Assembly (NCBI RefSeq): GCF_050948175.1
Contig: NW_027490097.1
Coordinates: 2,232,001-2,296,000 of the forward strand
Direction of reading: 5' to 3'
Length of the DNA stretch: 64,000 nt
Source of the DNA: Xylocopa sonorina
Taxonomy: Eukaryota; Arthropoda; Insecta; Hymenoptera; Apidae
Shown: positions 1 through 11,000 of the stretch, in pieces
How positions within the stretch are numbered: position 1 is the first letter of the stretch
Layout: every line of letters begins with the position of its first letter
Position numbers and translations under genes: made by a program
Notes under the pieces: model-generated
What the model saw: the letters and a program-made list of their open reading frames with translations, nothing else
What the model was told of the DNA's origin: nothing
Databases searched by the model: none

Positions 1-2
1 AA

Positions 3-866
3 ATCTCGAAATCTCAGTATTTGGCTAAAGCCAATCTAGACAATGCGAAACGCCGTTCTAAATATTATTATGACCGAAATCTCAATGTCCAAAACTTCGA
101 GGTAGGCCAATGGGTCTATCTTTTAAAAGAGCCGAACAAACATAAGTTCCAGGCACAGTATTCTGGACCGTACCGTATCCTCGAAATTTTGGGCAATTGT
201 AATGTTAAGCTGAATGTAAAAGGGCGCCATAAAATTGTTCATACGAACAAAATCAAAATTTGTAAGCGAATGCATAGTATGCAGAGTATGGATGCTAGTG
301 AAAGAAAAGTGCGAAAAACTGAAAATGAAGTCAGTGAGAGCAGTGAGATTCAAACGAACGCTGAAAGTGAAAGCGACGAAAGTGCCTGCAATCCGAAGGA
401 AGCCCGCAGCCACGGTCCAATCTCCAAACGTTATCGCCAGGATCAACCAGGCGAAAAGCCTCAGATTCCGCAGCATCCAGCCGACACGACCAAGAGAAGG
501 ATCCAGCATCCCGAAATCTACCCAACAGACAAGAGATCTCGGCATGGCCGAGATTCTTTTTCCAAGGGGGGTGGTGTAACGTCAGGCGTACCGCCTGCCA
601 CCCTCCGGCGTCCAACTCATCATCCCCAGCATCCGTATCCGGAGCCCCTGCACACGGGCCACCCGCCGACTCGCCGTCCCTACAGAAGGAGACAAAGGTA
701 CGAGAGGGAAGAAGGATGCAGCATGCCGCGCCCACGCGCGATCTCCACACACGAGGGGGAGGACTTCACCCCGTATTACGAGGGCGAGGAGCTCTCCGAC
801 ACATACTGGGTCGAATCCCCAGCGATCACGAAGCCCTATACGTACTTCTCGTACATGTGGGATTAG
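3..866 (+). CDS. pol: Pol polyprotein, C-terminal fragment (integrase C-terminus and LTR-encoded tail)
   Basis: The reading frame is open from the window edge to a TAG at 864-866. It matches about residues 1348-1635 of the complete pol at 43158-48065. Visible parts are the helix after the integrase core, the GPY/F-type module (Y-S-G-P-Y-R-I-L near position 161-184) that binds DNA or guides integration in many Metaviridae integrases, and then a long polar Ser/Glu/Lys-rich tail. The frame runs without a stop over the polypurine tract (564-574) and into the LTR, so the last 96 codons (576-866) are LTR sequence. No catalytic residues are present because the upstream part is outside the window. 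The frame is not broken. Confidence 0.88.
   Translation: MSKSQYLAKANLDNAKRRSKYYYDRNLNVQNFEVGQWVYLLKEPNKHKFQAQYSGPYRILEILGNCNVKLNVKGRHKIVHTNKIKICKRMHSMQSMDASERKVRKTENEVSESSEIQTNAESESDESACNPKEARSHGPISKRYRQDQPGEKPQIPQHPADTTKRRIQHPEIYPTDKRSRHGRDSFSKGGGVTSGVPPATLRRPTHHPQHPYPEPLHTGHPPTRRPYRRRQRYEREEGCSMPRPRAISTHEGEDFTPYYEGEELSDTYWVESPAITKPYTYFSYMWD
564..574 (+). other. Polypurine tract (plus-strand primer) of copy 0
   Basis: AAGGGGGGTGG lies directly before the LTR start TGTAACGTC. The same tract precedes the 3' LTRs at 47774 and 59442. It sits inside the pol reading frame, where it codes a run of Gly. Confidence 0.85.
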
Positions 867-2135
867 AATAAGCACACTACTCATATATGTACATACACAC
901 CAACACACACCTAGATTTAAGTAAATATATGTATATATTTTATTCATGCACGGCTATGTTCCGTGCACTCGCGCGCACACTCGACGCTCGCGGCTCACGC
1001 TTAACGCGGGCCGCGCCCCACTCCGAACGGCCGCCCCACCACGAGGGCCGAGCGGCCGCCCTACTCCGACCGTCCGCCCCACCGCGAGGGCCCAGCGACT
1101 CGCGCGCCGCGCGACCCGAGGAGGTCGCGGACGCGAGATCCGAGAGTCAGTTCCAATCTCACCTCCGAACGGGAGAGTTGCTAACTCATATCCGAACTGG
1201 AGAGTTCGTAACTCATCTCCGAACTGGAGAGTTCGTATCTCATCTCCGAACCGAGGAGTTCTAATCCAGCATCCGAACGATGCACTTCCGAACCGAGCAA
1301 TAGGCTCATTCGCAACGAGCAATTAGCTCTAATGCATTCGTCTCTATCCATACTCCCATAGCGGAGTCCATTCGATACTTTATACTATTTCTAATTCTCA
1401 TTGTAATCGCTAGTCAGTAACTTAGAACTTAGTCAAGTGTATTTAGTATAGTGAAATCATAGAATATAGTTTATTTTTACCAGATTCAAAGTATCTTTAT
1501 TCGAATTCAAATACAATTCCTTAATTCTAATCCACGGGTACGCTCGCGATTATTCTAATTCCATATCTCATCTGCGATAGTCTTGAGGCTCGACGACTAG
1601 AGCGAACCAGCGCTTAGTTGCTCCATCCTCACTTCTACCGTGTACAGAATATCTTGCGCCCAGGTCGATCCCGGTAAGCTAGAGCGAACCAACGCTTAGC
1701 CGTGCCGTATTCAACCGAAGTTCAAGTATTCTCGATGAGCCTTGCACCTCCGACAAAGCGTACACGACGCGCGGGGAGGAGAGAGTTCATTCGTCGTCTC
1801 GCTCGGGAATACGTGGGTGATGCACCAGAATATTCAATTTCCTACGTTCGAGTCCTGGTTCCTGTGAAGGAGGTTTCCTTCGCCGCACGACCCGTACCTC
1901 CGTTCCAGCCGTACGCCGCCGCCATCCCGGTTGCGGATCCAAGGCGCTCCAGGTACCTGGAAAGAGAAATCAGTCAGTAGAATCAAGCCATCACAAGGTA
2001 AGTTTCGTGTTAATTACCGTTTTATCGAGTCCGAAACGCCAACGAACCCGGTCCGGACGCAATTCGCGTTATTTTCGGGAACGGTTACGACTTTGTGCCA
2101 CCGTTGCGAGCGCAACCGCACCTCGGGACGTGACA
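575..2135 (+). repeat. 3' LTR of copy 0 (1561 bp, family 1)
   Basis: The LTR begins TGTAACGTC and ends GACGTGACA, an imperfect 9-bp terminal inverted repeat with TG...CA ends. In order it holds the pol tail (576-866), a GC-rich block (about 960-1140), several 27-bp direct repeats (about 1150-1262), an AT-rich promoter region with TATACT and TCAGT (about 1380-1425), and a leader ORF ending near a splice donor (GT at 1998). Compared with the LTR at 40304 it has three extra 27-bp units (+81 bp) and lacks an 81-bp coding segment of the leader ORF, so both are 1561 bp long by coincidence. Confidence 0.93.
1735..1980 (+). CDS. LTR leader ORF, shortened allele (81 aa)
   Basis: This is the same protein as the leader ORF at 41383-41730: ATG, then a strongly basic Arg-rich N-terminus (K-R-T-R-R-A-G-R-R) and a C-terminal P-Y-A-A-A-I-P motif. 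This allele has an in-frame loss of 27 codons after V-P-V-K-E-V-S-F-A-A-R-P-V. A CAG CGG to CAG TAG change stops it a few codons before the splice donor (AAG|GTAAGT, GT at 1998). The function is unknown; the basic N-terminus would suit nucleic-acid binding. Because this copy sits in a 3' LTR it may not be translated. Confidence 0.5.
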   Translation: MSLAPPTKRTRRAGRREFIRRLAREYVGDAPEYSISYVRVLVPVKEVSFAARPVPPFQPYAAAIPVADPRRSRYLEREISQ

Positions 2136-5100
2136 ATCTACGTATCGAAGCAATAGAGTTCTAAAGCTTCTTAAATCGCGATATCGCATCTCATTTCTAT
2201 GTTTCATGATAAGATATAATATTCATTTTGTAGTGTTATGAATACCTCGTATTCACTTCAAAAGAAAGTAAATGCGACACTTCCTTGCTTGGAAATAGCG
2301 TTTGCAGATGTCTACGTATCGAAGCAATAGATTTCTAATGCTTCTCAAAACGCGATATCGCTACGCATTACCATGTTTCATGATAATATATAATATTCAT
2401 TGTGGAGTGATATGTATTCCTCGTATTCACTTCAAAAGAATGTAAATGCGACACTTCCTTGCTAGGAAATAGCGTTTTCAGATGTCTACGTATCGAAGCA
2501 ATAGATTTCTAATGCCTCTCAAAACGCGATATCGCTACTCATTACCATGTTTCATGATAATATATAATATTCATTGTGGAGTGATATGTATACCTCGTAT
2601 TCACTTCAATAGAATGTAAACGCGACACTTCCTTGCCAGGAAATTGCGTTTGCAGATGTCTACGTATCGAGGCAATTGATTTCTAATGCTTCTTAAAACG
2701 CGAAATCGCATCTCATTTCTATTTTTCGTGATAAGGTACAACATTCATTGTAGAGTGTCATGTTTACCTCGTATTCGCTTCACAAGAATGTAAATGCGAC
2801 TCTTCCTTGCTAGAAAATACCGTTCGCAGATGTCTCCGTATCGAAGCAATAGAATTCTAATGCTTCTTAAACCACGATATCGCATTTCATTTCTATGTTT
2901 CGTGAAAAGGTATAACATTTATTGTAGAGTGTTATGTTTACCGCGTATGCACTTCAAAAGAATGTAAATGCGACACTACCTTGCTAGGAAATTGCGTTTG
3001 CAAATGTCTACGTACCGAAGCAATAGAGTTCTAAAGCTTCTTAAAACGCGATATCGCATCTCATTTCTATGTTTCATGATAAGATATAATATTCATTGCG
3101 AAGTGTCACTTATACCACGTACTCACTTCAAAAGAATTGTAAATGCGACACATACTTGATAGGAAGTAGCGTTTGCAGATGTCAGCGTATCGAGGAAATA
3201 GAGTTCTAGTGCATCTTAGAACGCGATATCGCAACTCATTTCTATGTTTCATGATAAGATATAATATCCATTGCGAAGTGTCATGTACACCTACTATTCA
3301 CTTCAAAAGTATGTAAATGCGGCACTTCCTTGCTAGGAAATAGCGTTCGCAGATGTCTACGTATCGAAGCAATAAAGTTCTAATGCTTTATATAACGCGA
3401 TAACGCATCTCATTTCTATGTTTCATGATAAAATATTATATTCATTGCGAAGTGTCATGTATGCCTCGTATTCACTTCAAGTGAATGTAAACACGACACT
3501 TCCTTGCTAGGAAAAAGCGTTTGCAGATGTCTACGTATCGAAACAATAGAGTTCTAATGCTTCTTAGAACGCGATATCGCATCTCACTTCTATGTTTCAT
3601 GATAACATTAATATTTATTGCGAAGTGTCATGTATACCTCGTATTCACTTCAAAAGAATGTAATAGCAACACTTCCATGCTAGGAAATAGCGTTTGCAGA
3701 TGTAAACGTACCGTAGCAGTAGAGTTCTAATGCTTCTTAAAACGCGATATCGCATCTCACTTCTACGCTTCATGCTAAGGTATAATATTTATTGCGACGT
3801 GTCATGTATACCTAGTATTCAATTCAAAAGAATGTAAATGCGACACCTCCATGCTAGGAAATAGCGTTTGCAAATGCCAATGTGTCGTAGCAATAGAGTT
3901 CTAGTACTTCTTAAAACGAGATGTCGCATTTCATTTCTATGTTTCGTAATAAGATATAATTTTCATTGTGGAGTGTCGTGTATACCTCGTACTCACTTCA
4001 AAGGGATATAAATGGGACAATTCCATGCTAGCAAATGTAGTTTGCAGATGTCTACGTATCGTAGCAATAGAGTTCTAGTTCTTCTTAAATCACGATATCG
4101 AATCTCATTTCTATGTTTCGCGATAAGGTATAATATTCATTGCGAAGTGTCATATATACCTCGTACTCACATCACAAGAATGTAAATGCGACACTTCCAT
4201 GCTAGGAAATAGCGTTTGCAGGTGTCAACGTACAGTAGCAACAGAGTTCTAATGCTTCTTAAAACGAGATGTCGCATTTCATTACTATGTTTCGTAATAA
4301 GATATAATATTCATTGTGGAATGTTATGTATACCTCGTATTCACTTCAAAAGAATGTAAATGCGACACTTCCTTGCTAGGAAATAACATTTGCAGATGTC
4401 TACGCATCGTAGCAATAGGTTTCTGGTACTTCTTAAATGGCGATATCGCATCTCACTTCTATGTTTCCATATAAGATTCAATATTCATTGCGAAGTGTCA
4501 TGTATACCTCGTATTAACTTCAAAAGAATGCAAATGCGGCATTTCCATGCTAGGAGAAAGCGTTTGCAGATGTCTACGTATCGTAGCAATAGAGTTCTAG
4601 TGCTTCTTATATCACGATATCGAATCTCATTTCTATGTTTCGTGATAAGGAATAATATTCATTGCGAAGTGTCATGTATATCTCGTATTCACTTCAAAAG
4701 AATGTAAATGCGAAACTTCCATGCTAGGAAATATTGTTTGCAGATGTCTACGTAACGTAGCAATAGAGTTCTAATGTTTCTTAAAACGAGATGTCGCATT
4801 TCATTTCTATGTTTCGTGATAAGATATAATATTCATTTTGGAGTGTTATGTATATCTCGTATTCACTTCAAAAGAATGTACATGCGACACTTCCATGCTA
4901 GGAAATAGCGTTTGCAGATGTCTACGCATCGTAGCAACAGAGTTCAAATGCTTCTTAAAACGAGATGTCGCATTTCATTTCTATGTTTCGAGATAAGATA
5001 TAATATTCATTGCGAAGTGTCATGTATACCTCGTATTCACTTCAATGGAATGTAAATGCGACACTTCCATGCTCGGATATAGCGTTTGCAGATGTCTACG

Positions 5101-5599
5101 TATCGTAGCAATAGAGTTCTAATGCTTCTTAAAACCTGATGTCGCATTTCATTTCTATGTTTCTTGATAAGATATAATATTCATTGCGAAGTGTCATGTA
5201 TATCTCGTATTCACTTCAAAAGAATGTACATGCGACACTACCTTGCTAGGAAATATTGTTTGCAGATGTCTACGTATCGTAGCAATGGAGTTCTAATGCT
5301 TCTTAAAACGAGATGTCGTATTTCATTTCTGTGTTTCGTGATAAGATATCATATTCATTTTGGAGTGTTATGTATACCTCGTATTCACTTCAAAGGAATG
5401 TAAATGTGACACTTCCATGCTAGGAAATAGAGTTCGCAGATGTCTACGTATATTAGCAATAGAGTTCTAATGTTTCTCAAAACGCGATATAGCACCTCAT
5501 TCCTATGTTTCATGATAAGATATTATATTCATTGCGAAGTGTCATGTATACCTTGCATTCACTTCAAAAGAATGTAAGTGCGACACTTACATGCTAGGA

Positions 5600-6640
5600 T
5601 ATAGCGTTTGCAGATATCTACGTATCGTAGCAATAGAGTTCTAATGCTACTTAAAACGATATGTCGCATTTCATTTCTATGTTTCGTGATAAGATATAAT
5701 ATTCATTGCGAAGTGTTATGTATACCTCGTATTCACTTCAAAAGGATGTAAATGTGACACTTACATGCTAGGAAATAGCGTTTGCAGATGTCTACGTATC
5801 GTAGCAATAGAGTTCTAATGCTTCTTAGAACGAGATGTCGCATTTCATTTCTATGTTTCGTGATAAGATATAATATTCATTGTGCAGTATTATGTATACC
5901 TCGTATTCACTCCAAAAGGATGTAAGTGCGACACTTCCTTGCTAGGAAATATTGTTAGCAGATGTCTACGTATCGTAGCAATAGAGTTCTAGTGCTTCTT
6001 AAATCACGATATCGAATCTCATTACTATGTTTCGTGATAGGGTACAATATTCATTGCGAAGTGTCATGTATACCTCGTATTCACTTCAAAACAATGTAAA
6101 TGCGACACTTCCTTGCTAGGAAATATTGTTTGCAGATGTCTACGTATCGTAGCAATAGGGTTCTAATGCATGTTAAAACACGATATCGCAACACATTCCT
6201 ATGTTTCACGATAAGATATAATTTTCATTGCGAAGTGTCATGTATATCTCGTATTCATTTCAAAAGAATGTAAGTGCGAAACTTTCATGCTAGGAAATAG
6301 CGTTTGCAGATGTCTACGTATCGTAGCAATAGATTTCTAATTCTTCTTAAAACGAGATGTCGCATTACATTTCTATGTTTCTTGATAAGATATAATATTT
6401 ATTGCGAAGTGTCATGTATACCTCGTACTCACTTCAAAAGGATATAAATGGGACAATTCCATGCTAGGAAATATTGTTTGCAGATGTCTACGTATCGTAG
6501 CAATAGAGTTCTAGTGCTTCTTAAATCACGATATCGAATCTCATTTCTATGTTTCGCGATAAGGTATAATATTCATTGCGAAGTGTCATGTATACCTCGT
6601 ATTCACTTCAAAAGAATGTAAATGCGACACTTCCATGCTA
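5600..6640 (+). repeat. Satellite block duplicated 29 monomers downstream
   Basis: Shared private variants (a GATATGTCGC monomer, a GTGATAGGGTAC variant at 6033-6045 and others) recur at about 10646-11686. The offset is 5046 bp, exactly 29 x 174. The two blocks are more alike than neighbouring monomers, which points to a block duplication inside the array. Confidence 0.75.
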
Positions 6641-7162
6641 GGAAATAGCGTTTGCAGATGTCTACGTGTCGCAGCATTAGTGTTCTAATACTTCTTAGAA
6701 CGCGATATCGCATCTCACTTCTATGCTTCATGATAACATATAATATTCATTGCGAAGTGTTATGTATACCTCGTATTCACTTCAAAAGGATGTAAATGCG
6801 ACACTTACATGCTAGGAAATAGCGTTTGCAGATGTCTACGTATCGTAGCAATAGAGCTCTAATGCTTCTTAGGACGAGATGTCGCATTTCATTTCTATGT
6901 TTCGTGATAAGATATAATATTCATTGTGCAGTATTATGTATACCTCGTACTCACTTCAAAAGGATATAAATGGGACAATTCCAAGCTAGGAAATATTGTT
7001 TGCAGATGTCTACGTATCGTAGCAATAGAGTTCTAGTGCTTCTTAAATCACGATATCGAATCTCATTTCTATGTTTCGCGATAAGGTATAATATTCATTG
7101 CGAAGTGTCATGTATACCTCGTATTCACTTCAAAAGAATGTAAATGCGACACTTCCATGCTA

Positions 7163-8070
7163 GGAAATAGCGATCGCAGATGTCTACGTATCGAAGAAAT
7201 AAAGTTCTAATGCTTCTTATAACGCGATATCGCATCTCATTTCTGTGTTTCATGATAAGATATTATATTCATTGCGAAGTGTGATGTATACCTCGTACTC
7301 ACATCAAATGAATGTAAATGCGACACTTCCTTGCTAGGAAATAGCGATTGCAGATCAATACGTATCGAAGCAATAGAGTTCTAATGCTTCTTAACACTGG
7401 ATACCGCATCTCATTTCTATCGTTCATGATAAGATATAATATACATTGCGAAGTGTCACTTGTACCTCGCATACACCTCAAATGAATGTAAATGCGACAC
7501 TACATTGTTAGGAAATAGCTTTTGCAGATGGCTACGTATCATAGCAATAGAGTTCTAATTCATCTCAAAACGCGATATCGCAACTCATTCCTATGTTTCA
7601 TGATAAGATATAATATTCATTGCGAAGTGTCATGTATATCTCGTATTCACTTCAAAAGAATGTAAATGCGACACTTCCATGCTAGGAAATAGCGTTTGCA
7701 GATGTCAATGTATCGTAGCAATGGAGTTCTAATGCTTCTTAAAACGAGATGTCGCATTTCATTTCTATGTTTCGTAATAAGATATAATATTCATTGTGGA
7801 GTGTTATGTATACCTCGTATTCACTTCAAAAGGATGTAAGTGCGACACTTCCTTGCTAGGAAATATTGTTAGCAGATGTCTACGTATCGTAGCAATAGAG
7901 TTCTGGTGCTCCTTAAATCACGATATCGAATCTCATTTCTATGGTTCGTGATAACGTATAATATTCATTGCGAAGTGTCATGTATACCTCGTACTCACAT
8001 CACAAGAATGTAAATGCGACACTACCATGCTAGGAAATAGCGTTTGCAGATGTCTACGTATCGTAGCAGT
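7163..8070 (+). repeat. Satellite block duplicated 13 monomers downstream
   Basis: Private variants such as AGCGATCGCAGATG, the CACTGGATACCGC monomer and a CAGATGGCTACG monomer recur at about 9425-10332. The offset is 2262 bp, exactly 13 x 174, with only a few substitutions between the two blocks. Confidence 0.8.
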
Positions 8071-11000
8071 AGAGTTCTAATGCTACTTAAAACGAGATGT
8101 CGCATTTCATTTCTATGTTTCGTGATAAGATATAATATTCATTGCGAAGTGTTATGTATACCTCGTATTCACTTCAAAAGGATGTAAATGCGACACTTAC
8201 ATGCTAGGAAGTAGCGTTTGCAGATGTCTACGTATCGTAGCAATAGAGTTCTAATGCTTCTTAGAACGAGATGTCGCATTTCATTTCTATGTTTCGTGAT
8301 AAGATATAATATTCATTGTGCAGTATTATGTATACCTCGTACTCACTTCAAAAGGATATAAATGGGACAATTCCATGCTAGGAAATATTGTTTGCAGATG
8401 TCTACGTATCGTAGCAATAGAGTTCTAGTGCTTCTTAAATCACGATATCGAATCTCATTTCTATGTTTCGCGATAAGGTATAATATTCATTGCGAAGTGT
8501 CATGTATACCTCGTATTCACTTCAAAAGAATGTAAATGCGACACTTCCATGCTAGGAAATAGCGTTTGCAGATGTCTACGTGTCGCAGCATTAGTGATCT
8601 AATGCTTCTTAGAACGCGATATCGCATCTCACTTCTATGCTTCATGATAACATATAATATTTATTGCGAAGCGTCATGTATACCTCGTATTCACTTCAAA
8701 AGTATGTAAATGCGACACTTCCTTGCAAGGAAATATTGTTTGCAGATATCTACGAATCGTAGCAATAGTGATCTAATGCTCTTCAAAACGCGATATCGCA
8801 TCTCATTCCTACGTTTCATGATAATATATAATACTCATTGCGAAGTGTCATGTATATCTCGTATTCACTTCAAAAGAATGTAAATGCGACACTTCCATGC
8901 TAGGAAATAGCGTTTGCAGATGTCTACGTGTCGCAGCATTAGTGTTCTAATGCTTCTTAGAACGCGATATCGCATCTCACTTCTATGCTTCATGATAACA
9001 TATAATATTTATTGCGAAGCGTCATGTATACCTCGTATTCACTTCAAAAGTATGTAAATGCGACACTTCCTTGCAAGGAAATATTGTTTGCAGATATCTA
9101 CGAATCGTAGCAATAGTGATCTAATGCTTTTCAAAACGCGATATCGCATCTCATTCCTACGTTTCATGATAATATATAATACTCATTGCGAAGTGTCATG
9201 TATATCTCGTATTCACTTCAAAAGAATGTAAATGCGACACTTCCTTGCTAGGAAATATAGTTTGCAGATGTCTACGTATCGTAGCAATAGAGTTCTAGTG
9301 CTTCTTAAATCACGATATCGAATCTCATTTCTATGTTTCATGATAAGATATAGTATCCATTGCGAAGTGTCATGTACACCTACTATTCACTTCAAAAGTA
9401 TGTAAATGCGGCACTTCCTTGCTAGGAAATAGCGATCGCAGATGTCTACGTATCGAAGAAATAAAGTTCTAATGCTTCTTATAACGCGATATCGCATCTC
9501 ATTTCTGTGTTTCATGATAAGATATTATATTCATTGCGAAGTGTGATGTATACCTCGTACTCACATCAAATGAATGTAAATGCGACACTTCCTTACTAGG
9601 AAATAGCGATTGCAGATCAATTCGTATCGAAGCAATAGAGTTCTAATGCTTCTTAACACTGGATACCGCATCTCATTTCTGTCGTTCATGATAAGATATA
9701 ATATACATTGCGAAGTGTCACTTGTACCTCGCATACACCTCAAATGAATGTAAATGCGACACTACATTGTTAGGAAATAGCTTTTGCAGATGGCTACGTA
9801 TCATAGCAATAGAGTTCTAATTCATCTCAAAACGCGATATCGCAACTCATTCCTATGTTTCATGATAAGATATAATATTCATTGCGAAGTGTCATGTATA
9901 TCTCGTATTCACTTCAAAAGAATGTAAATGCGACACTTCCATGCTAGGAAATAGCGTTTGCAGATGTCAATGTATCGTAGCAATGGATTTCTAATGCTTC
10001 TTAAAACGAGGTGTCGCATTTCATTTCTATGTTTCGTAATAAGATATAATATTCATTGTGGAGTGTTATGTATACCTCGTATTCACTTCAAAAGGATGTA
10101 AGTGCGACACTTCCTTGCTAGGAAATATTGTTAGCAGATGTCTACGTATCGTAGCAATAGAGTTCTGGTGCTCCTTAAATCACGATATCGAATCTCATTT
10201 CTATGGTTCGTGATAAGGTATAATATTCATTGCGAAGTGTCATGTATACCTCGTACTCACATCACAAGAATGTAAATGCGACACTTCCATGCTAGGAAAT
10301 AGCGTTTGCAGATGTCTACGTATCGTAGCAGTAGAATTCTAATTCTTCTTAAAACGAGATGTCGCATTTCATTTCTATGTTTCATGATAAGATATAATAT
10401 TCATGGCGAAGTGTCGTGTATACCTCGTATTCACTTCAAAAGAATGTAAATGCGACACTTCCAAGCTAGGAAATAGCGTTTGCAGATGTCTACGTATCGT
10501 AGGAATAGAGTTCGATTGCTTTCTAAAACGCGATTTCGCATCTCACAACTATGTTTCATGATAAGATATAATATTCATTGCGAAGTGTCATGTATACCTC
10601 GTATTCACTTCAAATGAATGTAAATGCGACACTTCCATGCTAGGATATAGCGTTTGCAGATGTCTACGTATCGTAGCAATAGTGTTCTAATGCTACTTAA
10701 GACGATATGTCGCATTTCATTTCTATGTTTCGTGATAAGATATAATATTCATTGCGAAGTGTTATGTATACCTCGTATTCACTTCAAAAGGATGTAAATG
10801 CGACACTTACATGCTAGGAAATAGCGTTTGCAGATGTCTACGTATCGTAGCAATAGAGTTCTAATGCTTCTTAGAACGAGATGTCGCATTTCATTTCTAT
10901 GTTTCGTGATAAGATATAATATTCATTGTGCAGTATTTTGTATACCTCGTATTCACTCCAAAAGGATGTAAGTGCGACACTTCCTTGCTAGGAAATATTG

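Larger units (their letters stand above)
1..2135 (+). mobile_element. Ty3/gypsy LTR retrotransposon, 3' part only (copy 0)
   Basis: The window opens inside the integrase region of pol and runs through the polypurine tract into a complete 3' LTR that ends at 2135 against satellite DNA. The sequence is nearly identical to the matching parts of the two fuller copies at 40304-49334 and 51918-60957. The 5' end lies outside the window, so the target-site duplication cannot be checked. The right flank begins ATCT inside a satellite monomer, so this copy most likely also inserted into the array. Confidence 0.93.

Noticed and set aside
123..750. Open frames of about 120-150 codons in other frames across the pol tail and the GC-rich LTR block, both strands
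   Set aside because: GC-rich sequence lacks stops by chance. These frames are not kept in the family 2 LTR, unlike the pol tail and leader ORF.
2968..5403. Short open frames of 60-105 codons in the satellite (also at 7299, 9561, 13041, 18449-19019, 22039, 25494, 27382)
   Set aside because: They recur with the 174-bp monomer, share the same peptide words in every copy and have no conserved start; they are chance frames in a tandem repeat.
8720..8740. TTCCTTGCAAGGAA palindrome in some monomers as a CENP-B-like box
   Set aside because: It does not match the CENP-B box pattern, and most monomers carry CCTTGCTAGG, which is not a perfect palindrome.
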